Shown here one piece after another: positions 45,822-54,296 of a DNA stretch of 64,000 nucleotides. The first letter of the stretch is position 1. Every line of letters begins with the position of its first letter. Under the pieces are notes generated by a model. That model had not been told where the DNA came from, searched no databases, and saw only the letters and a list, made by a program, of their open reading frames with translations. Made by a program: the position numbers and the translations under genes. Source of the DNA: Arachnia propionica (lineage in GTDB: Bacteria > Actinomycetota > Actinomycetes > Propionibacteriales > Propionibacteriaceae); the NCBI RefSeq assembly GCF_003932785.1, contig NZ_RQYT01000001.1, positions 62,001 to 126,000 on the forward strand, in the 5' to 3' direction.

Positions 45822-45850
45822 AAACCGAGGGAAAAGTTCTCCCCAACCCC

Positions 45851-45879
45851 TTGCACTAGAACGCTCATTCGATTACAAT
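45851..45879 (+). promoter_or_regulatory. Promoter with SOS-box-like operator for the DUF222 remnant
   Basis: -35 TTGCAC (45851-45856) and -10 TACAAT (45874-45879) with 17-bp spacer, ATG 7 nt later at 45886. The spacer holds TAGAACGCTCATTCGA (45857-45872), which agrees with the actinobacterial LexA box TCGAAC-N4-GTTCGA at 10 of 12 positions. Confidence 0.6.
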
Positions 45880-45885
45880 GGGGTC

Positions 45886-46570
45886 ATGAACCCACTCCCC
45901 GCCACCCTCACCGAGGCCTACTTGGCCATCCACGAGGCCGACGCCCACGCCCGGGCGGCGGAGGTGGCCCTCATCATCGGCATCGCGAAAGCAGCCGAAC
46001 TCTATGAGGTCGACGATGCTGCGGTGACGGAGGCTGTCGAAGGGTTCCTCGAGCCCGGCGGGGACGGTACCCCATCGGTGGGTGAATTCCTCGCCCACGA
46101 ACTCGGCTGAATCCTGCAGATCTCCCCCGAAGCGGCCTTGGAGAAGATCGGGACGGTGCGGGAGGGTGCGCGGATAGGGGGATCGTTGCGAGGATCGGCA
46201 CGGTGCCCTCATGGCAAGGCGGACAACGAAGAGCGCACTGGATCGTGCGTTCGAGGAGGTCCGCAGCCAGGGGGTCACCGGGGCGACCGCAGTAGATTCG
46301 CCTATCCGCGCGCCCTCTAAGTCACATCGGGCAAAGACCTTCGGCGGCTGGACACTCACCCGACCAGCACCCGGCTGGTTCCACTGGCGCTCCCCCGCAG
46401 GGTTCGAGTATCTCGTCCACACCACCGGCGGCACCATCTGCCTCTCCACTCCGAAACCAGAACCAAGACCGGAAGAGCCACCCCCGCCCTGGCTCGACCC
46501 ACCAGAACCCCCGGAGACCAGACCAGTCGAGTCCGAGGCCTGGGAATGGGTCCAATACGCCCTCCACTGA
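45886..46570 (+). pseudogene. Decayed DUF222/HNH (13E12-type) endonuclease gene
   Basis: The first 74 codons (AYLAIHEADAHARAAEVALIIG... GEFLAHELG) resemble the DUF222 N-terminus. A TGA at 46108 interrupts the frame, which then still reads ILQISPEAALEKIG as the family expects. A MITE (46162-46317) follows, and the rest of DUF222 plus the HNH motif is missing. After it come SHRAKTFGGWTLTRPAPGW and HWRSPAGFEYLVHTTGG, the typical end of DUF222-HNH proteins, down to a stop at 46570. So nonsense, internal deletion and insertion have inactivated it. Confidence 0.75.
46162..46317. mobile_element. MITE copy 2 (156 bp), inside the DUF222 remnant
   Basis: Begins GAGGGTGCGCGGATAGG, ends CCTATCCGCGCGCCCTC, and is largely identical to the reverse complement of 28629-28787, including shared strings such as GAGCGCACTGGAT and CACCGGGGCGACCGCAGT. 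A TAA follows on the right; no matching TAA on the left, so the target duplication has decayed or a deletion adjoined. Confidence 0.75.
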
Positions 46571-47003
46571 ACACCTCTGCTCCACCCAGCCCCCACTGGT
46601 CGAACTGAGGGGACTCCGCTCCTCCCGCTGGTCGAGCCGGGACCCGAAACGAAGTGAAGGGACCCGTGTCGAGACCCGGTGAGAGTCCGCAGGAACCCTT
46701 GCGGAGGTCTCGACACGGAAGGCTCGCGATGCTCGCGGTCCGGCTCCACCAGCGGAGAAACGATTCAGGTCTACGCAACTGCCCAGACCACCACGGCACA
46801 GCAGCTGGCTGGCCTCACCCAGCGACAGATCCCGGTCCCCACCTCCATCGCCCATGCACCGCCGAGGGCCTCGATCTGGGGCCTCTCGGGGCCTGCGACT
46901 CAGAATGTTCTGGAACATTTCGAGACGATTCACAACATCGGCAAACTGCGTTGCCAAAACGGATATCTGACCCCTAACGAACGCCTGTGCCTTCCGTCGT
47001 GGG
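46571..47003. other. Repeat-rich spacer without a gene
   Basis: Contains the palindromic repeat at 46627-46754 and a further partial CTGGTCGAACTGAGGGG half-site near 46600. Beyond it there is no convincing coding frame. A 7-bp inverted repeat AATGTTC-TG-GAACATT lies at 46904-46919. Confidence 0.5.
46627..46754. repeat. Palindromic repeat copy 2
   Basis: CGCTGGTCGAGCCGGGACCC...GTGTCGAGACCCGGTGAG on the left, GGTCTCGACACGG...GGCTCCACCAGCGG on the right. Same element as 45704-45821, reversed. Confidence 0.6.
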
Positions 47004-47372
47004 GACGAGTCGGCCTGTAAGCCGGATTCTGTTGTCGATGACCATCCATCTGAGGCCCGCCGTTGCCGACGGGCTCGTGCAACCTACCCGGGCGCCTCGC
47101 GCGAGCAGCGCTCCAACGGCGTCCGCGGCCGGCGGACCGGCCTTCTTGGTCTTGCTCCGGGTGGGGTTTACCGAGCCGTCCCAGTCACCTGGGACGCTGG
47201 TGGTCTCTTACACCACCGTTTCACCCTTACCCGGCCTGAGCCGGGCGGTCTGTTCTCTGTGGCACTGTCCCGCGGGTCACCCCGGGTGGGCGTTACCCAC
47301 CACCCTGCTCTGCGGAGTCCGGACTTTCCTCAGCCCGGTTGCCCGGGCCGCGGTCATCCGGCCGACTCGTCC
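47004..47372 (-). ncRNA. rnpB: RNase P RNA (class A)
   Basis: Minus-strand RNA with the universal 5' block GGGCUGAGGAAAGUCCGGAC, the loop CAGGGUGGUGGGUAACGCCCACCC, CCGCGGGACAGUGCCACAGAGAAC, GGUAAGGGUGAAACGGUGGUGUAAGAG, and the 3' block ACAGAAUCCGGCUUACAGGCC; here split, each is an RNase P hallmark. The 5' CGAGTCGGCC pairs with the 3' GGCCGACTCG end. A TAGACT -10 box sits at 47380-47385. It matures tRNA 5' ends with RnpA. Confidence 0.97.
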
Positions 47373-47401
47373 ACGACCGAGTCTATCGCGTGTCCGCAGG
47401 G

Positions 47402-48841
47402 TCAGTTCGGGTGGGAGAACTGGATCTCGCCGTCGCGCAGGTCAACCTTGTCGAGCCGCACCCGCAGCTCGGTCCCCGGCTTGCGCCCCTTGGCGGGCAA
47501 TCGGGCCTCGACGGCGGGGTCCGCGATCTGGAAGGTGCCGAGTCCGGTTCTCGGGCTGACATCGGTCAGCACCGCATTGAAGACCCGACCCACGAGGGGT
47601 TGCAGCACCAGGGCCTCGGCCAGGTCGACGACCCCACGTTCCCACGCCTTGGCGCGGCGACCACTGACTGCCATCAGTTCCGGAACCTCCGGGAGCGCCT
47701 CCTTCACCCAGTCGGGGATCGGCTCACCCTGGGAGAGACAGACACAGATCTCGGAGCTGAACCGATCCACGAGACGGCGCAGCGGGGCCGTGACGTGGGT
47801 GTACTCCGTGGCCAGGGCGGCGTGACCGAGATACCCGTCGGGCAGCTCACCGTCGAAGGCCTGGTAGCCGGCTCCCCGGAACAGCGAGGTGCAGCGCACC
47901 ATCACGGCCAGTTGCCGCGGATCGGCGGGATCGAGACCGCGCACGAACTGCGGGTAGTCCATCTCCTCGGGCCACGGCACGCCGAGGGTCCGCGCGGTGA
48001 TGCGCAACCGGTCGATCTCACGCTCCCCCGCCGTCGGGAGGGTGCGCAGGATCCCGACCCGGGCCCCGAGCATGAGGTCGGCGGCGGCCATGCCCGTCAT
48101 CAGGGAGATCTGGGCGTTGAAATCCTCCACCGGGGAGAGGGTCCGGAAGCGGGTGCTCCAGGTGTTTCCCTCGGCCACGATCTCCTGCTCCGGGAGGTTG
48201 AGGGAGATCCCGCCGCGTTCGGCCTCGAGCCGCAGCCTGAGCCTCCCCACCTCCGGCAGCAGCGCGACGCTGGGATGGGTCCGCCCCGCCGCGAGGTCCT
48301 GCGCCACCGACTCGTAGGACAGCTTCGCGCGGGACCGCACCATCGCCCTCGACACCTCGACGGCCGTCGCGGTGCCGTCGGCGGCCAGGTGGTGGGTCCA
48401 CAGGATCGCGGGCCGCGGCCGGTCGTCGGCAAGGAGGGAGCCGGCGTTCTCCGCCAGGTCCGCCGGGTGGAGGGGCACCCGCGCCCCCGGCGCGTAGAGG
48501 GTCTCACCGCGGAGCCGCGCCTCGACGTCCAACGGGGAGCCCGGCTCCACCCAGGCGCCGACATCCGCGATGGCGTAGTGGACCCGGTACCCGTCCCCGC
48601 GCCGTTCGATGCACACCGCCTGGTCGAGGTCCTTCGACGAGGCGGGGTCGATCGTGACGAACTCGATGTCGGTGCGGTCCTCGTGGCCGGGGAATCCGGG
48701 CTGGTCGCGCCTCAGTCCCGCCGCCTGCTCCAACGCCTCGGCGGGGAACTCGGCCCGCACCTCCAGGGAACGCTGCAGCCGATGGATCCCCTCGACGAGT
48801 TCGTCCGGGACCTCGGTCAACCGCAGTCGACGGCTGGGCAT
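47402..48841 (-). CDS. RNB-domain exoribonuclease (RNase II/R-like)
   Basis: 479 residues with an RNB catalytic domain: TIDPASSKDLDQAV supplies three of the acidic residues; the fourth position, Asp in E. coli RNase II, is Gln here. VHYAIADVGAWVEPGSPLD and the YTHVTAPLRRLVDRF motif (Thr-x-Pro-x-Arg-Arg-x-x-D) are typical. No cold-shock N-terminal pair is visible, and only a short S1-like tail is left. The short actinobacterial form. It overlaps the preceding zinc-ribbon gene by 1 nt (TGATG). Confidence 0.9.
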   Translation of the reverse strand: MPSRRLRLTEVPDELVEGIHRLQRSLEVRAEFPAEALEQAAGLRRDQPGFPGHEDRTDIEFVTIDPASSKDLDQAVCIERRGDGYRVHYAIADVGAWVEPGSPLDVEARLRGETLYAPGARVPLHPADLAENAGSLLADDRPRPAILWTHHLAADGTATAVEVSRAMVRSRAKLSYESVAQDLAAGRTHPSVALLPEVGRLRLRLEAERGGISLNLPEQEIVAEGNTWSTRFRTLSPVEDFNAQISLMTGMAAADLMLGARVGILRTLPTAGEREIDRLRITARTLGVPWPEEMDYPQFVRGLDPADPRQLAVMVRCTSLFRGAGYQAFDGELPDGYLGHAALATEYTHVTAPLRRLVDRFSSEICVCLSQGEPIPDWVKEALPEVPELMAVSGRRAKAWERGVVDLAEALVLQPLVGRVFNAVLTDVSPRTGLGTFQIADPAVEARLPAKGRKPGTELRVRLDKVDLRDGEIQFSHPN

Positions 48842-49581
48842 CAGAGCCCCGAATCCGCGGTCCGGACCAGGATCCGGTCACATTCCACGCAACGCAGCAC
48901 CTCGTTCGCCGGCGCCTTGCGGTAGGTGTCGAGATCGGCGACGTTGACCTGCAGCTGGCAGCCGCCACAGCGCCCCCGGTGCAGCTTCGCCGCCCCGAGT
49001 CCGCTGTGCTCCCGCAGCCTCTCGTAGAGGGAGAGCAGCGCCGCCGGGACCCGCTTCGCCTCCGCCCCGCGCTCCTCGGCCACCCCCTTCGCCTGGGCGC
49101 TCAACCTGCCGACCTCGGCATCGCGCGTCGCCACGTCCCCGCGGATCCGCTCCTCGAGGGCGGCCTTCCGCTGCGCCAGGTCGTCGCGCTCGGCCGTCGC
49201 CGCATCCAGCAGATCCATCACCTCGAGCTGGGCGTCCTCCAGCTCCTCGATGCGCTTGCGGATGCGCTCCACCTCCTGGGTCAGCCCACGCAGCACCTTC
49301 GGATCGGTGACGGAACCATCCGCAACCCGCTTCTCCTCGCGCTCGAGCCGGGCCCTGACCGGCACCAGGTCCGACTCGGCGCGTTTCAGGGCGACGGCGT
49401 GGTCGTCGACCCTCGTGGTCGCGCGGGTCAGGTCCTCGACGATGACCTGGCGTTGCTTCATCTGCTCCGCGATCCGTGCGTGCTGCGGCAGGGACCGCGC
49501 CGCGTGCTGGAGCCTGCCGTACTCGGCATCCAGATCGGCGAGAATGAGGAGGCGCTGCTGATCAGCGGGGTCGGCGAGCAT
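48841..49581 (-). CDS. Coiled-coil zinc-ribbon (C4-type) protein
   Basis: 246 residues: a long coiled coil (about 15-180) followed by GRCGGCQLQVN and RCVECDRILVR, a CXXC...CXXC zinc ribbon. The family is widespread in actinobacteria and may interact with nucleic acids; function unknown. GGAAGGA 6 nt before the ATG at 49581 supports this start. It is cotranscribed with the RNB gene. Confidence 0.85.
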   Translation of the reverse strand: MLADPADQQRLLILADLDAEYGRLQHAARSLPQHARIAEQMKQRQVIVEDLTRATTRVDDHAVALKRAESDLVPVRARLEREEKRVADGSVTDPKVLRGLTQEVERIRKRIEELEDAQLEVMDLLDAATAERDDLAQRKAALEERIRGDVATRDAEVGRLSAQAKGVAEERGAEAKRVPAALLSLYERLREHSGLGAAKLHRGRCGGCQLQVNVADLDTYRKAPANEVLRCVECDRILVRTADSGL

Positions 49582-49624
49582 GCTGGTCCTTCCAACGGAT
49601 TTCAGCGCCAATCTACCGGGTCAT

Positions 49625-49630
49625 TACACT
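49625..49630 (+). promoter_or_regulatory. -10 element TACACT of the aminopeptidase gene, leaderless
   Basis: TACACT ends 8 nt before ATG 49639. Confidence 0.45.
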
Positions 49631-49638
49631 CGGCAGCC

Positions 49639-51093
49639 ATGAACGAGCAGGAGCTGACCGCGGACGAAGCCAAGGACCGCACCGACAACCGGAAATCCCC
49701 CTTCTCGGAGGCATTCAAGAAGTTCATCGTCGCCGACTGGGCCCCCTACAGCGACACCCCGCCTGAGCGGCTCCCCGCGGCCGACTGGACCGCCGCCCGC
49801 CAGGACAGGCTGCGGGAGGCGTTCCCCGGTGCGACCCTCGTCATCCCGGCCGGCCCCTACAAGGTGCGTTCCAACGACTGCGACTACCGCTTCCGCCCCC
49901 ACTCCACCTTCGCGTGGGTGACCGGCCTCGGAGAGGACCGGGAGCCCGACGCGGTCGTCGTGGTGTCCCCGGAGGCGACGGTGCTGTACTTCCGGCCCCG
50001 CTGCCCCCGCACCGACGAGGAGTTCTACGCCTCCAGCCGCTACGGCGAGATGTGGGTCGGCCAGCGCGACTCCCTCGAGGAGATGTCGGCCCGCACCGGC
50101 CTGGAGTGCCGGGACATCCGTGATCTGGAGACCGACCTGCAGGGGGCGGCCGATCTCCTGGTGGTGCGGGAGTCCGACCCGGGCGTGACCGGGGTCGTCG
50201 ACCGGCTGCGCGGCTCTGTCGCGGAACGCGACGACGAGCTGCTGCAGACCCTCTCGGAACTGCGTCTCATCAAGGATCAGTTCGAGATCGACGAGCTGCG
50301 CCGGGCCTGCGAGGCCACCCGCATCGGCTTCGAGGCCGTGGCGCGGGAGCTTCCCAACGCCGCTTCGAAGCCCCGCGGTGAACGGTGGGTCGAGGGCATC
50401 TTCGGGCTCCACGCGCGTCATCTGGGCAACGCCGTCGGCTACGACTCCATCGTCGCGGGAGGGGACAATGCCAACACCCTCCACTGGATCCGCAACGACG
50501 GCGACCTCGACTCGGGTGCCCTGCTCCTCATGGACGCCGGGGTGGAGGTGAACTCCCTCTACACCGCCGACGTCACCCGCACCATGCCGCTCAGCGGCCG
50601 GTTCTCCCCGGCCCAGCGGCGCGTCTACGAGGCCGTGCTGGCGGCCCAGACCGCGGGGATCGAGGCCTGCCGCGCCGGGAACGACTTCACCGCGACCCAC
50701 CGGGCCGCCATCCGCGTCATCGCGGAGTTCCTCGCCGAACTCGGTGTGCTGCCGTGCAGCGTCGAGGAGTCCCTGTCCGAGGACGGCGGCCAGCACCGCC
50801 GCTGGATGGTCCACGGCACGTCGCACCACCTGGGCCTCGACGTCCACGACTGCGCCCACGCCAGGCGTGAGCTGTACCGGGACTCGACGCTGCAGGCCGG
50901 CATGGTCATCACGGTGGAGCCGGGGCTGTACTTCAAGTCGACGGACCTGCTGGTCCCCGAGGAGTACCGCGGTATCGGGGTCCGCATCGAGGACGACATC
51001 CTCATCACCGACGGGGATCCCGTGAACCTGTCCGCGGGTCTGCCCCGTCACCCCGACGACGTGGAGGCCTGGCTCGCCCGGCTCCAGTCCTGA
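49639..51093 (+). CDS. pepP: Xaa-Pro aminopeptidase (aminopeptidase P)
   Basis: 484-residue metallopeptidase that removes N-terminal residues preceding proline. An N-terminal AMP_N domain (RSNDCDYRFRPHSTFAWVTG) is followed by the pita-bread domain. The five metal ligands are visible: Asp299 (LLMDAG), Asp311 (TADVTR), His396 (HGTSHH), Glu427 (TVEPGL) and Glu451 (RIEDDI). Divergent from the zinc-ribbon gene. Confidence 0.93.
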   Translation: MNEQELTADEAKDRTDNRKSPFSEAFKKFIVADWAPYSDTPPERLPAADWTAARQDRLREAFPGATLVIPAGPYKVRSNDCDYRFRPHSTFAWVTGLGEDREPDAVVVVSPEATVLYFRPRCPRTDEEFYASSRYGEMWVGQRDSLEEMSARTGLECRDIRDLETDLQGAADLLVVRESDPGVTGVVDRLRGSVAERDDELLQTLSELRLIKDQFEIDELRRACEATRIGFEAVARELPNAASKPRGERWVEGIFGLHARHLGNAVGYDSIVAGGDNANTLHWIRNDGDLDSGALLLMDAGVEVNSLYTADVTRTMPLSGRFSPAQRRVYEAVLAAQTAGIEACRAGNDFTATHRAAIRVIAEFLAELGVLPCSVEESLSEDGGQHRRWMVHGTSHHLGLDVHDCAHARRELYRDSTLQAGMVITVEPGLYFKSTDLLVPEEYRGIGVRIEDDILITDGDPVNLSAGLPRHPDDVEAWLARLQS

Positions 51094-51120
51094 CCAGTCC
51101 GGGCGGCCACGGCCGGGCCG

Positions 51121-51939
51121 TCAGTCGTCGGCCTGGCCCCGCCTGGGACGCAGCACCCGATCCATGAACGTCGTCAACGCGTCGGCGACCTGCTGCGGGG
51201 CCGCCACGGGGACCTGGTGGGAGGCCTCCGGCACCACGACGAGGCTGGCTCCCGGCACGGTCTCGGCGACGAGCACCTGGTTGGCCATCGGGGTCGAGGA
51301 GTCACGCTCACCGGCGATGATGAGCAGCGGGCACATGATGTCGGCGAGATCGGCGCGCACGTCGTGCACCGCGAGGCAGCGGCACAGCTGCGCGTAGGAG
51401 TGGTCGTCCGCCTCCGCGAGCCCCTCCATGATCGTCGCCACCACCGACGGGTGGGTGGCTCGGTAGGAGGGGGTGAACCACCGCTGCGTCGTCTCGTCGA
51501 TGAGGTGCTGGGTTCCCTCCGCCTCGACCCGGTCGGCCCGCTCCACCCAGCGAGAGGCCTCCCCGACGGTCGCGGCGGAGGCCACCACGGCCACGCCGGA
51601 GACGGCGTCGGCATGGTCCCGGGCCAAGTGCAGGGCCGTTGCGCCGCCCACGGAGAGACCGGCGAAGACCGCCGGGAGGTCGCCGACCTGCGCGCGGACC
51701 TTGCCGATCACGTCGACGATGGCGGAGGCGATCACGTCGAGCGTCGGCTCATCGGCGTCGTCCCAGACGGGGCTGAGCCCGTGCCCCGGGTAGTCGACGA
51801 AGACGATCCGAGCGCGATCCACCATGAGATCAGCCACCTTCGCCCATTGATGGGCGCAGTTCCCGCCCAGGCTGGGGGCCACCACGAGGATGCGGTCGGC
51901 GTCGGATGCGGGGTTGTACAGGTCCCAGGTCAGCTCCAT
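51121..51939 (-). CDS. Alpha/beta hydrolase (3-oxoadipate enol-lactonase-like)
   Basis: 272 residues. The nucleophile elbow GLSVGG holds Ser near residue 95; the acid is in AGERDSSTP and the base His in PEASHQVPV. Oxyanion and lid parts (APSLGGNCAHQWAK) are PcaD-like. Without other protocatechuate genes nearby the substrate is unknown. A TATGGT box is 6 nt ahead of the ATG at 51939 (leaderless). Confidence 0.85.
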   Translation of the reverse strand: MELTWDLYNPASDADRILVVAPSLGGNCAHQWAKVADLMVDRARIVFVDYPGHGLSPVWDDADEPTLDVIASAIVDVIGKVRAQVGDLPAVFAGLSVGGATALHLARDHADAVSGVAVVASAATVGEASRWVERADRVEAEGTQHLIDETTQRWFTPSYRATHPSVVATIMEGLAEADDHSYAQLCRCLAVHDVRADLADIMCPLLIIAGERDSSTPMANQVLVAETVPGASLVVVPEASHQVPVAAPQQVADALTTFMDRVLRPRRGQADD

Positions 51940-51945
51940 GCCTGA

Positions 51946-51951
51946 ACCATA
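51946..51951 (-). promoter_or_regulatory. -10 element TATGGT of the hydrolase gene, leaderless
   Basis: TATGGT followed by tcaggc and ATG on the minus strand. glgC has the same spacer, tcaggc. Confidence 0.45.
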
Positions 51952-51962
51952 CCGAACCCCCG

Positions 51963-52466
51963 TCAACGCAGCCCGGCAGCCCTCTCCTCGGGGCGGGAGT
52001 CGAGCAGCTCCCTGGCGCGGGCGGCCACCTTGTGCTCGCACAGCACCTCGTATCCCGTGGCGACGACCTGCCGCATCGACTCGAAGTCACGTCTGCCGCC
52101 GCTCAAGCCGTAACTCAGCCCGCTCGACAACACCCCGAAGGTGATGCCGAGCGCCAGTCCCGCCGCCAGGATCCCGAGGAAATGCGTCTGGCTGTCGAGG
52201 AACAGGTGGAACATCACGGCGACGAGCAGCCCGGTGCCGATCCCGGAGAACACTCCCTGAGTGAGGACCCGACTCCAGGTGCGGCGCCCGACGACGCGTT
52301 CGACGGAGCGGAGGTTGGTGCCGACGATCATGAGGTTCTCCACCTCGAAATGGGAGTCCGCGAGGAAGTCGACGGCGGCCTGGGCCTCGTCGTAGGTCTC
52401 GTACTCGGCGACCTTCCGAGGGTAGTCCAGCTCAAAAAGACGACCGTGTTTCGCAGTGGGATTCAT
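51963..52466 (-). CDS. General stress protein 17M-like (YflT) membrane protein
   Basis: 167 residues. The first ~60 match the YflT/GS-17M domain (YETYDEAQAAVDFLADSHFEVENLMIVG); two membrane helices (~70-115) and a charged C-terminus follow. Its relatives are induced by general stress; here the regulation is not visible. Divergent from the MgtE-like gene. Confidence 0.75.
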   Translation of the reverse strand: MNPTAKHGRLFELDYPRKVAEYETYDEAQAAVDFLADSHFEVENLMIVGTNLRSVERVVGRRTWSRVLTQGVFSGIGTGLLVAVMFHLFLDSQTHFLGILAAGLALGITFGVLSSGLSYGLSGGRRDFESMRQVVATGYEVLCEHKVAARARELLDSRPEERAAGLR

Positions 52467-52509
52467 GCTGACTCCTGTTCGTGGCTGCCTTCGGCGGCCG
52501 CCACAAGTG

Positions 52510-52515
52510 TAGATT
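52510..52515 (+). promoter_or_regulatory. -10 element TAGATT of the MgtE-like gene, leaderless
   Basis: TAGATT ends 7 nt before ATG 52523. Confidence 0.45.
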
Positions 52516-52522
52516 CACTCCC

Positions 52523-53797
52523 ATGAGTGCCAAGGATCATGCGGTTTTCATCTCCCGGGTCATTGGCCTTCCCGTGGTGGACGCCGCCGGTGACCAGGTG
52601 GGGCGGGTCAAGGACGCCGTGTTCCACCTGCGGACCAACAACCGGCCGCCGCGGGTGCGGGGACTCGTGGTCGAGCTGTTCGCCCGGCAACGGATCTTCG
52701 TCCCGATGATCCGGGTCCACAACATCACCGTCAACCAGGTGGCGATCCTCGGCCAGGTCGACACCCGTCGCTTCACCAAACGGGACACCGAATGGCTCGT
52801 CGACGCGGACCTGTTCGACCGCCCGGTCCCGCGGGACGTCACCGCGCGCATCATGGACGTCTCCATGGTGCAGGTGCGCAACCGGGAGTGGGAGCTCCAC
52901 CAGGTCGCCGTGACGCATCGCGCGAAGGTGAGCCGATTCGGTTTCGGCGGCAAACGGGTCACCGAGATCATCCACTGGAACCAGGTCCCCGACCTCGTCC
53001 TGTCGACGGGACGCACCCCCGCCCACCTGGTCGCCAAGTTCAGCGACATGAAACCAGCCGACATCGCGCAGGAGCTCCACGACCTCGACCCGGAACGCCT
53101 GGCCGCGGTCGTCGAGGCCCTCGACGACGAGACCCTCGCCGAGGCGATCGAGGAGTTGCCCGAGACCGAGCAGATCCAGCTCATCTCCAGCATGGACACC
53201 GAACGGGCCGCCGACGTGCTGGGCGAGATGGACCCCGACGACGCCGCCGACCTCATCAAGGACCTGCCGCAGGCCGTCGCCGAGGACCTGCTGGACCGCA
53301 TGGAACCGGAGGAGGCCTCCGACGTGAGACGGCTCCTCGTCTACGAGGAGTTCACGGCGGGCGGCATGATGACCCCGGAGCCGGTGATCGTCGGGACCGA
53401 CGCCACCGTCGCGGAGGCGCTGGCCCGGATCCGCGCCGAGGAGCTGACACCCGCGCTCGCATCGATGGTCTTCGTGACCCGTCCGCCGTTGGAGACCCCG
53501 TCGGGTCGTTACGTCGGGGCGGTGCACTTCCAGCAGCTCCTGCGTTCCGCCCCGACCCTGCTCGTGGCGACCATGATGGACCTCAACCTGGAGCCGCTGG
53601 CCCCCGACTCCCCCCTCGCCCTGGTCAGCCGGTTCTTCGCGACGTACAACCTCGTGGTGGCCCCCGTCGTGGACGAGGACGGCGCCCTGGTCGGCGCGGT
53701 CACGGTCGACGACGTGCTGGACCACATGCTGCCCGACGACTGGCGCGGCACGCAGATGGACGAACCCGTCGATGCCCCGGAGGTGATCCATGACTGA
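52523..53797 (+). CDS. MgtE-like regulator: PRC-barrel, MgtE_N and CBS domains, no pore
   Basis: 424 soluble residues: PRC-barrel-like strands at 1-165 (VDAAGDQVGRVKDAVFH), an MgtE_N superhelix at ~175-285 (KPADIAQELHDLDPERLAAVVEAL, ISSMDTERAADVLGEMDPDDAADLI) and a CBS pair (~290-410: MMTPEPVIV, YNLVVAPVVDEDGALVGAV). These are the magnesium-sensing parts of MgtE without its membrane channel. The downstream DUF1003 membrane protein overlaps by 8 bp, so both may work together at the membrane. Exact role unknown. Confidence 0.83.
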   Translation: MSAKDHAVFISRVIGLPVVDAAGDQVGRVKDAVFHLRTNNRPPRVRGLVVELFARQRIFVPMIRVHNITVNQVAILGQVDTRRFTKRDTEWLVDADLFDRPVPRDVTARIMDVSMVQVRNREWELHQVAVTHRAKVSRFGFGGKRVTEIIHWNQVPDLVLSTGRTPAHLVAKFSDMKPADIAQELHDLDPERLAAVVEALDDETLAEAIEELPETEQIQLISSMDTERAADVLGEMDPDDAADLIKDLPQAVAEDLLDRMEPEEASDVRRLLVYEEFTAGGMMTPEPVIVGTDATVAEALARIRAEELTPALASMVFVTRPPLETPSGRYVGAVHFQQLLRSAPTLLVATMMDLNLEPLAPDSPLALVSRFFATYNLVVAPVVDEDGALVGAVTVDDVLDHMLPDDWRGTQMDEPVDAPEVIHD

Positions 53798-54296
53798 ACG
53801 CACTCCCCTGTCGGAGCCGCGCCAGCGGCAGCGGAGCCTCCTGCCGAAGGTCGCCCTCGACTCGGAACGTTTCGGCGAGTTCGCCGAGGCCGCGGCCCGC
53901 TTCATGGGCACCGGGCGGTTCATCGCCTACATGACCGTGTTCGTCGTCGCCTGGGTCACCCTCAACGTGGTCGGCATCTTCGGTTTCCGATGGGACGAGT
54001 ACCCGTTCATCCTGCTCAACCTGTTCTTCTCCACCCAGGCCTCCTACGCGGCCCCGCTGATCCTCCTGGCCCAGAACCGTCAGGAGACCCGCGACAAGCT
54101 GAGCCTTGACGAGGACCGCAGGATCGCGGCCCAGTCCCGCGCCGACATGGACTTCCTCGCCCGGGAGATCGCCTCCATCCGGATGCATCTCGGGGAGCTG
54201 GCCACCCGCGACTTCGTGCGTTCCGAGCTGCGCAACGAACTCCGCGATCTCGTGGAACGTCTCGAACAGACCCAGGAACGGAAGGAGCAGTCATGA
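53790..54296 (+). CDS. DUF1003 membrane protein
   Basis: 168 residues with a cytoplasmic N-terminus (FGEFAEAAARFMGTGRF), two helices (~45-65 and ~75-95), the DUF1003 motif FRWDEYPFILLNLFFSTQASYAAPLILLAQNRQ, and a coiled-coil C-terminus. Function unknown; the family is regularly paired with MgtE-like proteins. Overlaps genes on both sides. Confidence 0.85.
   Translation: MTERTPLSEPRQRQRSLLPKVALDSERFGEFAEAAARFMGTGRFIAYMTVFVVAWVTLNVVGIFGFRWDEYPFILLNLFFSTQASYAAPLILLAQNRQETRDKLSLDEDRRIAAQSRADMDFLAREIASIRMHLGELATRDFVRSELRNELRDLVERLEQTQERKEQS

Noticed and set aside
46211-46570. 119-codon gene as an independent protein
   Set aside because: Its first third is MITE sequence and the rest the tail of a DUF222-HNH protein, so I list it as part of the pseudogene; chimeric expression cannot be excluded.
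46679-47020. Possible gene between the palindromic repeat and rnpB
   Set aside because: It begins inside the repeat and ends inside the RNase P RNA; the sequence shows no family features.
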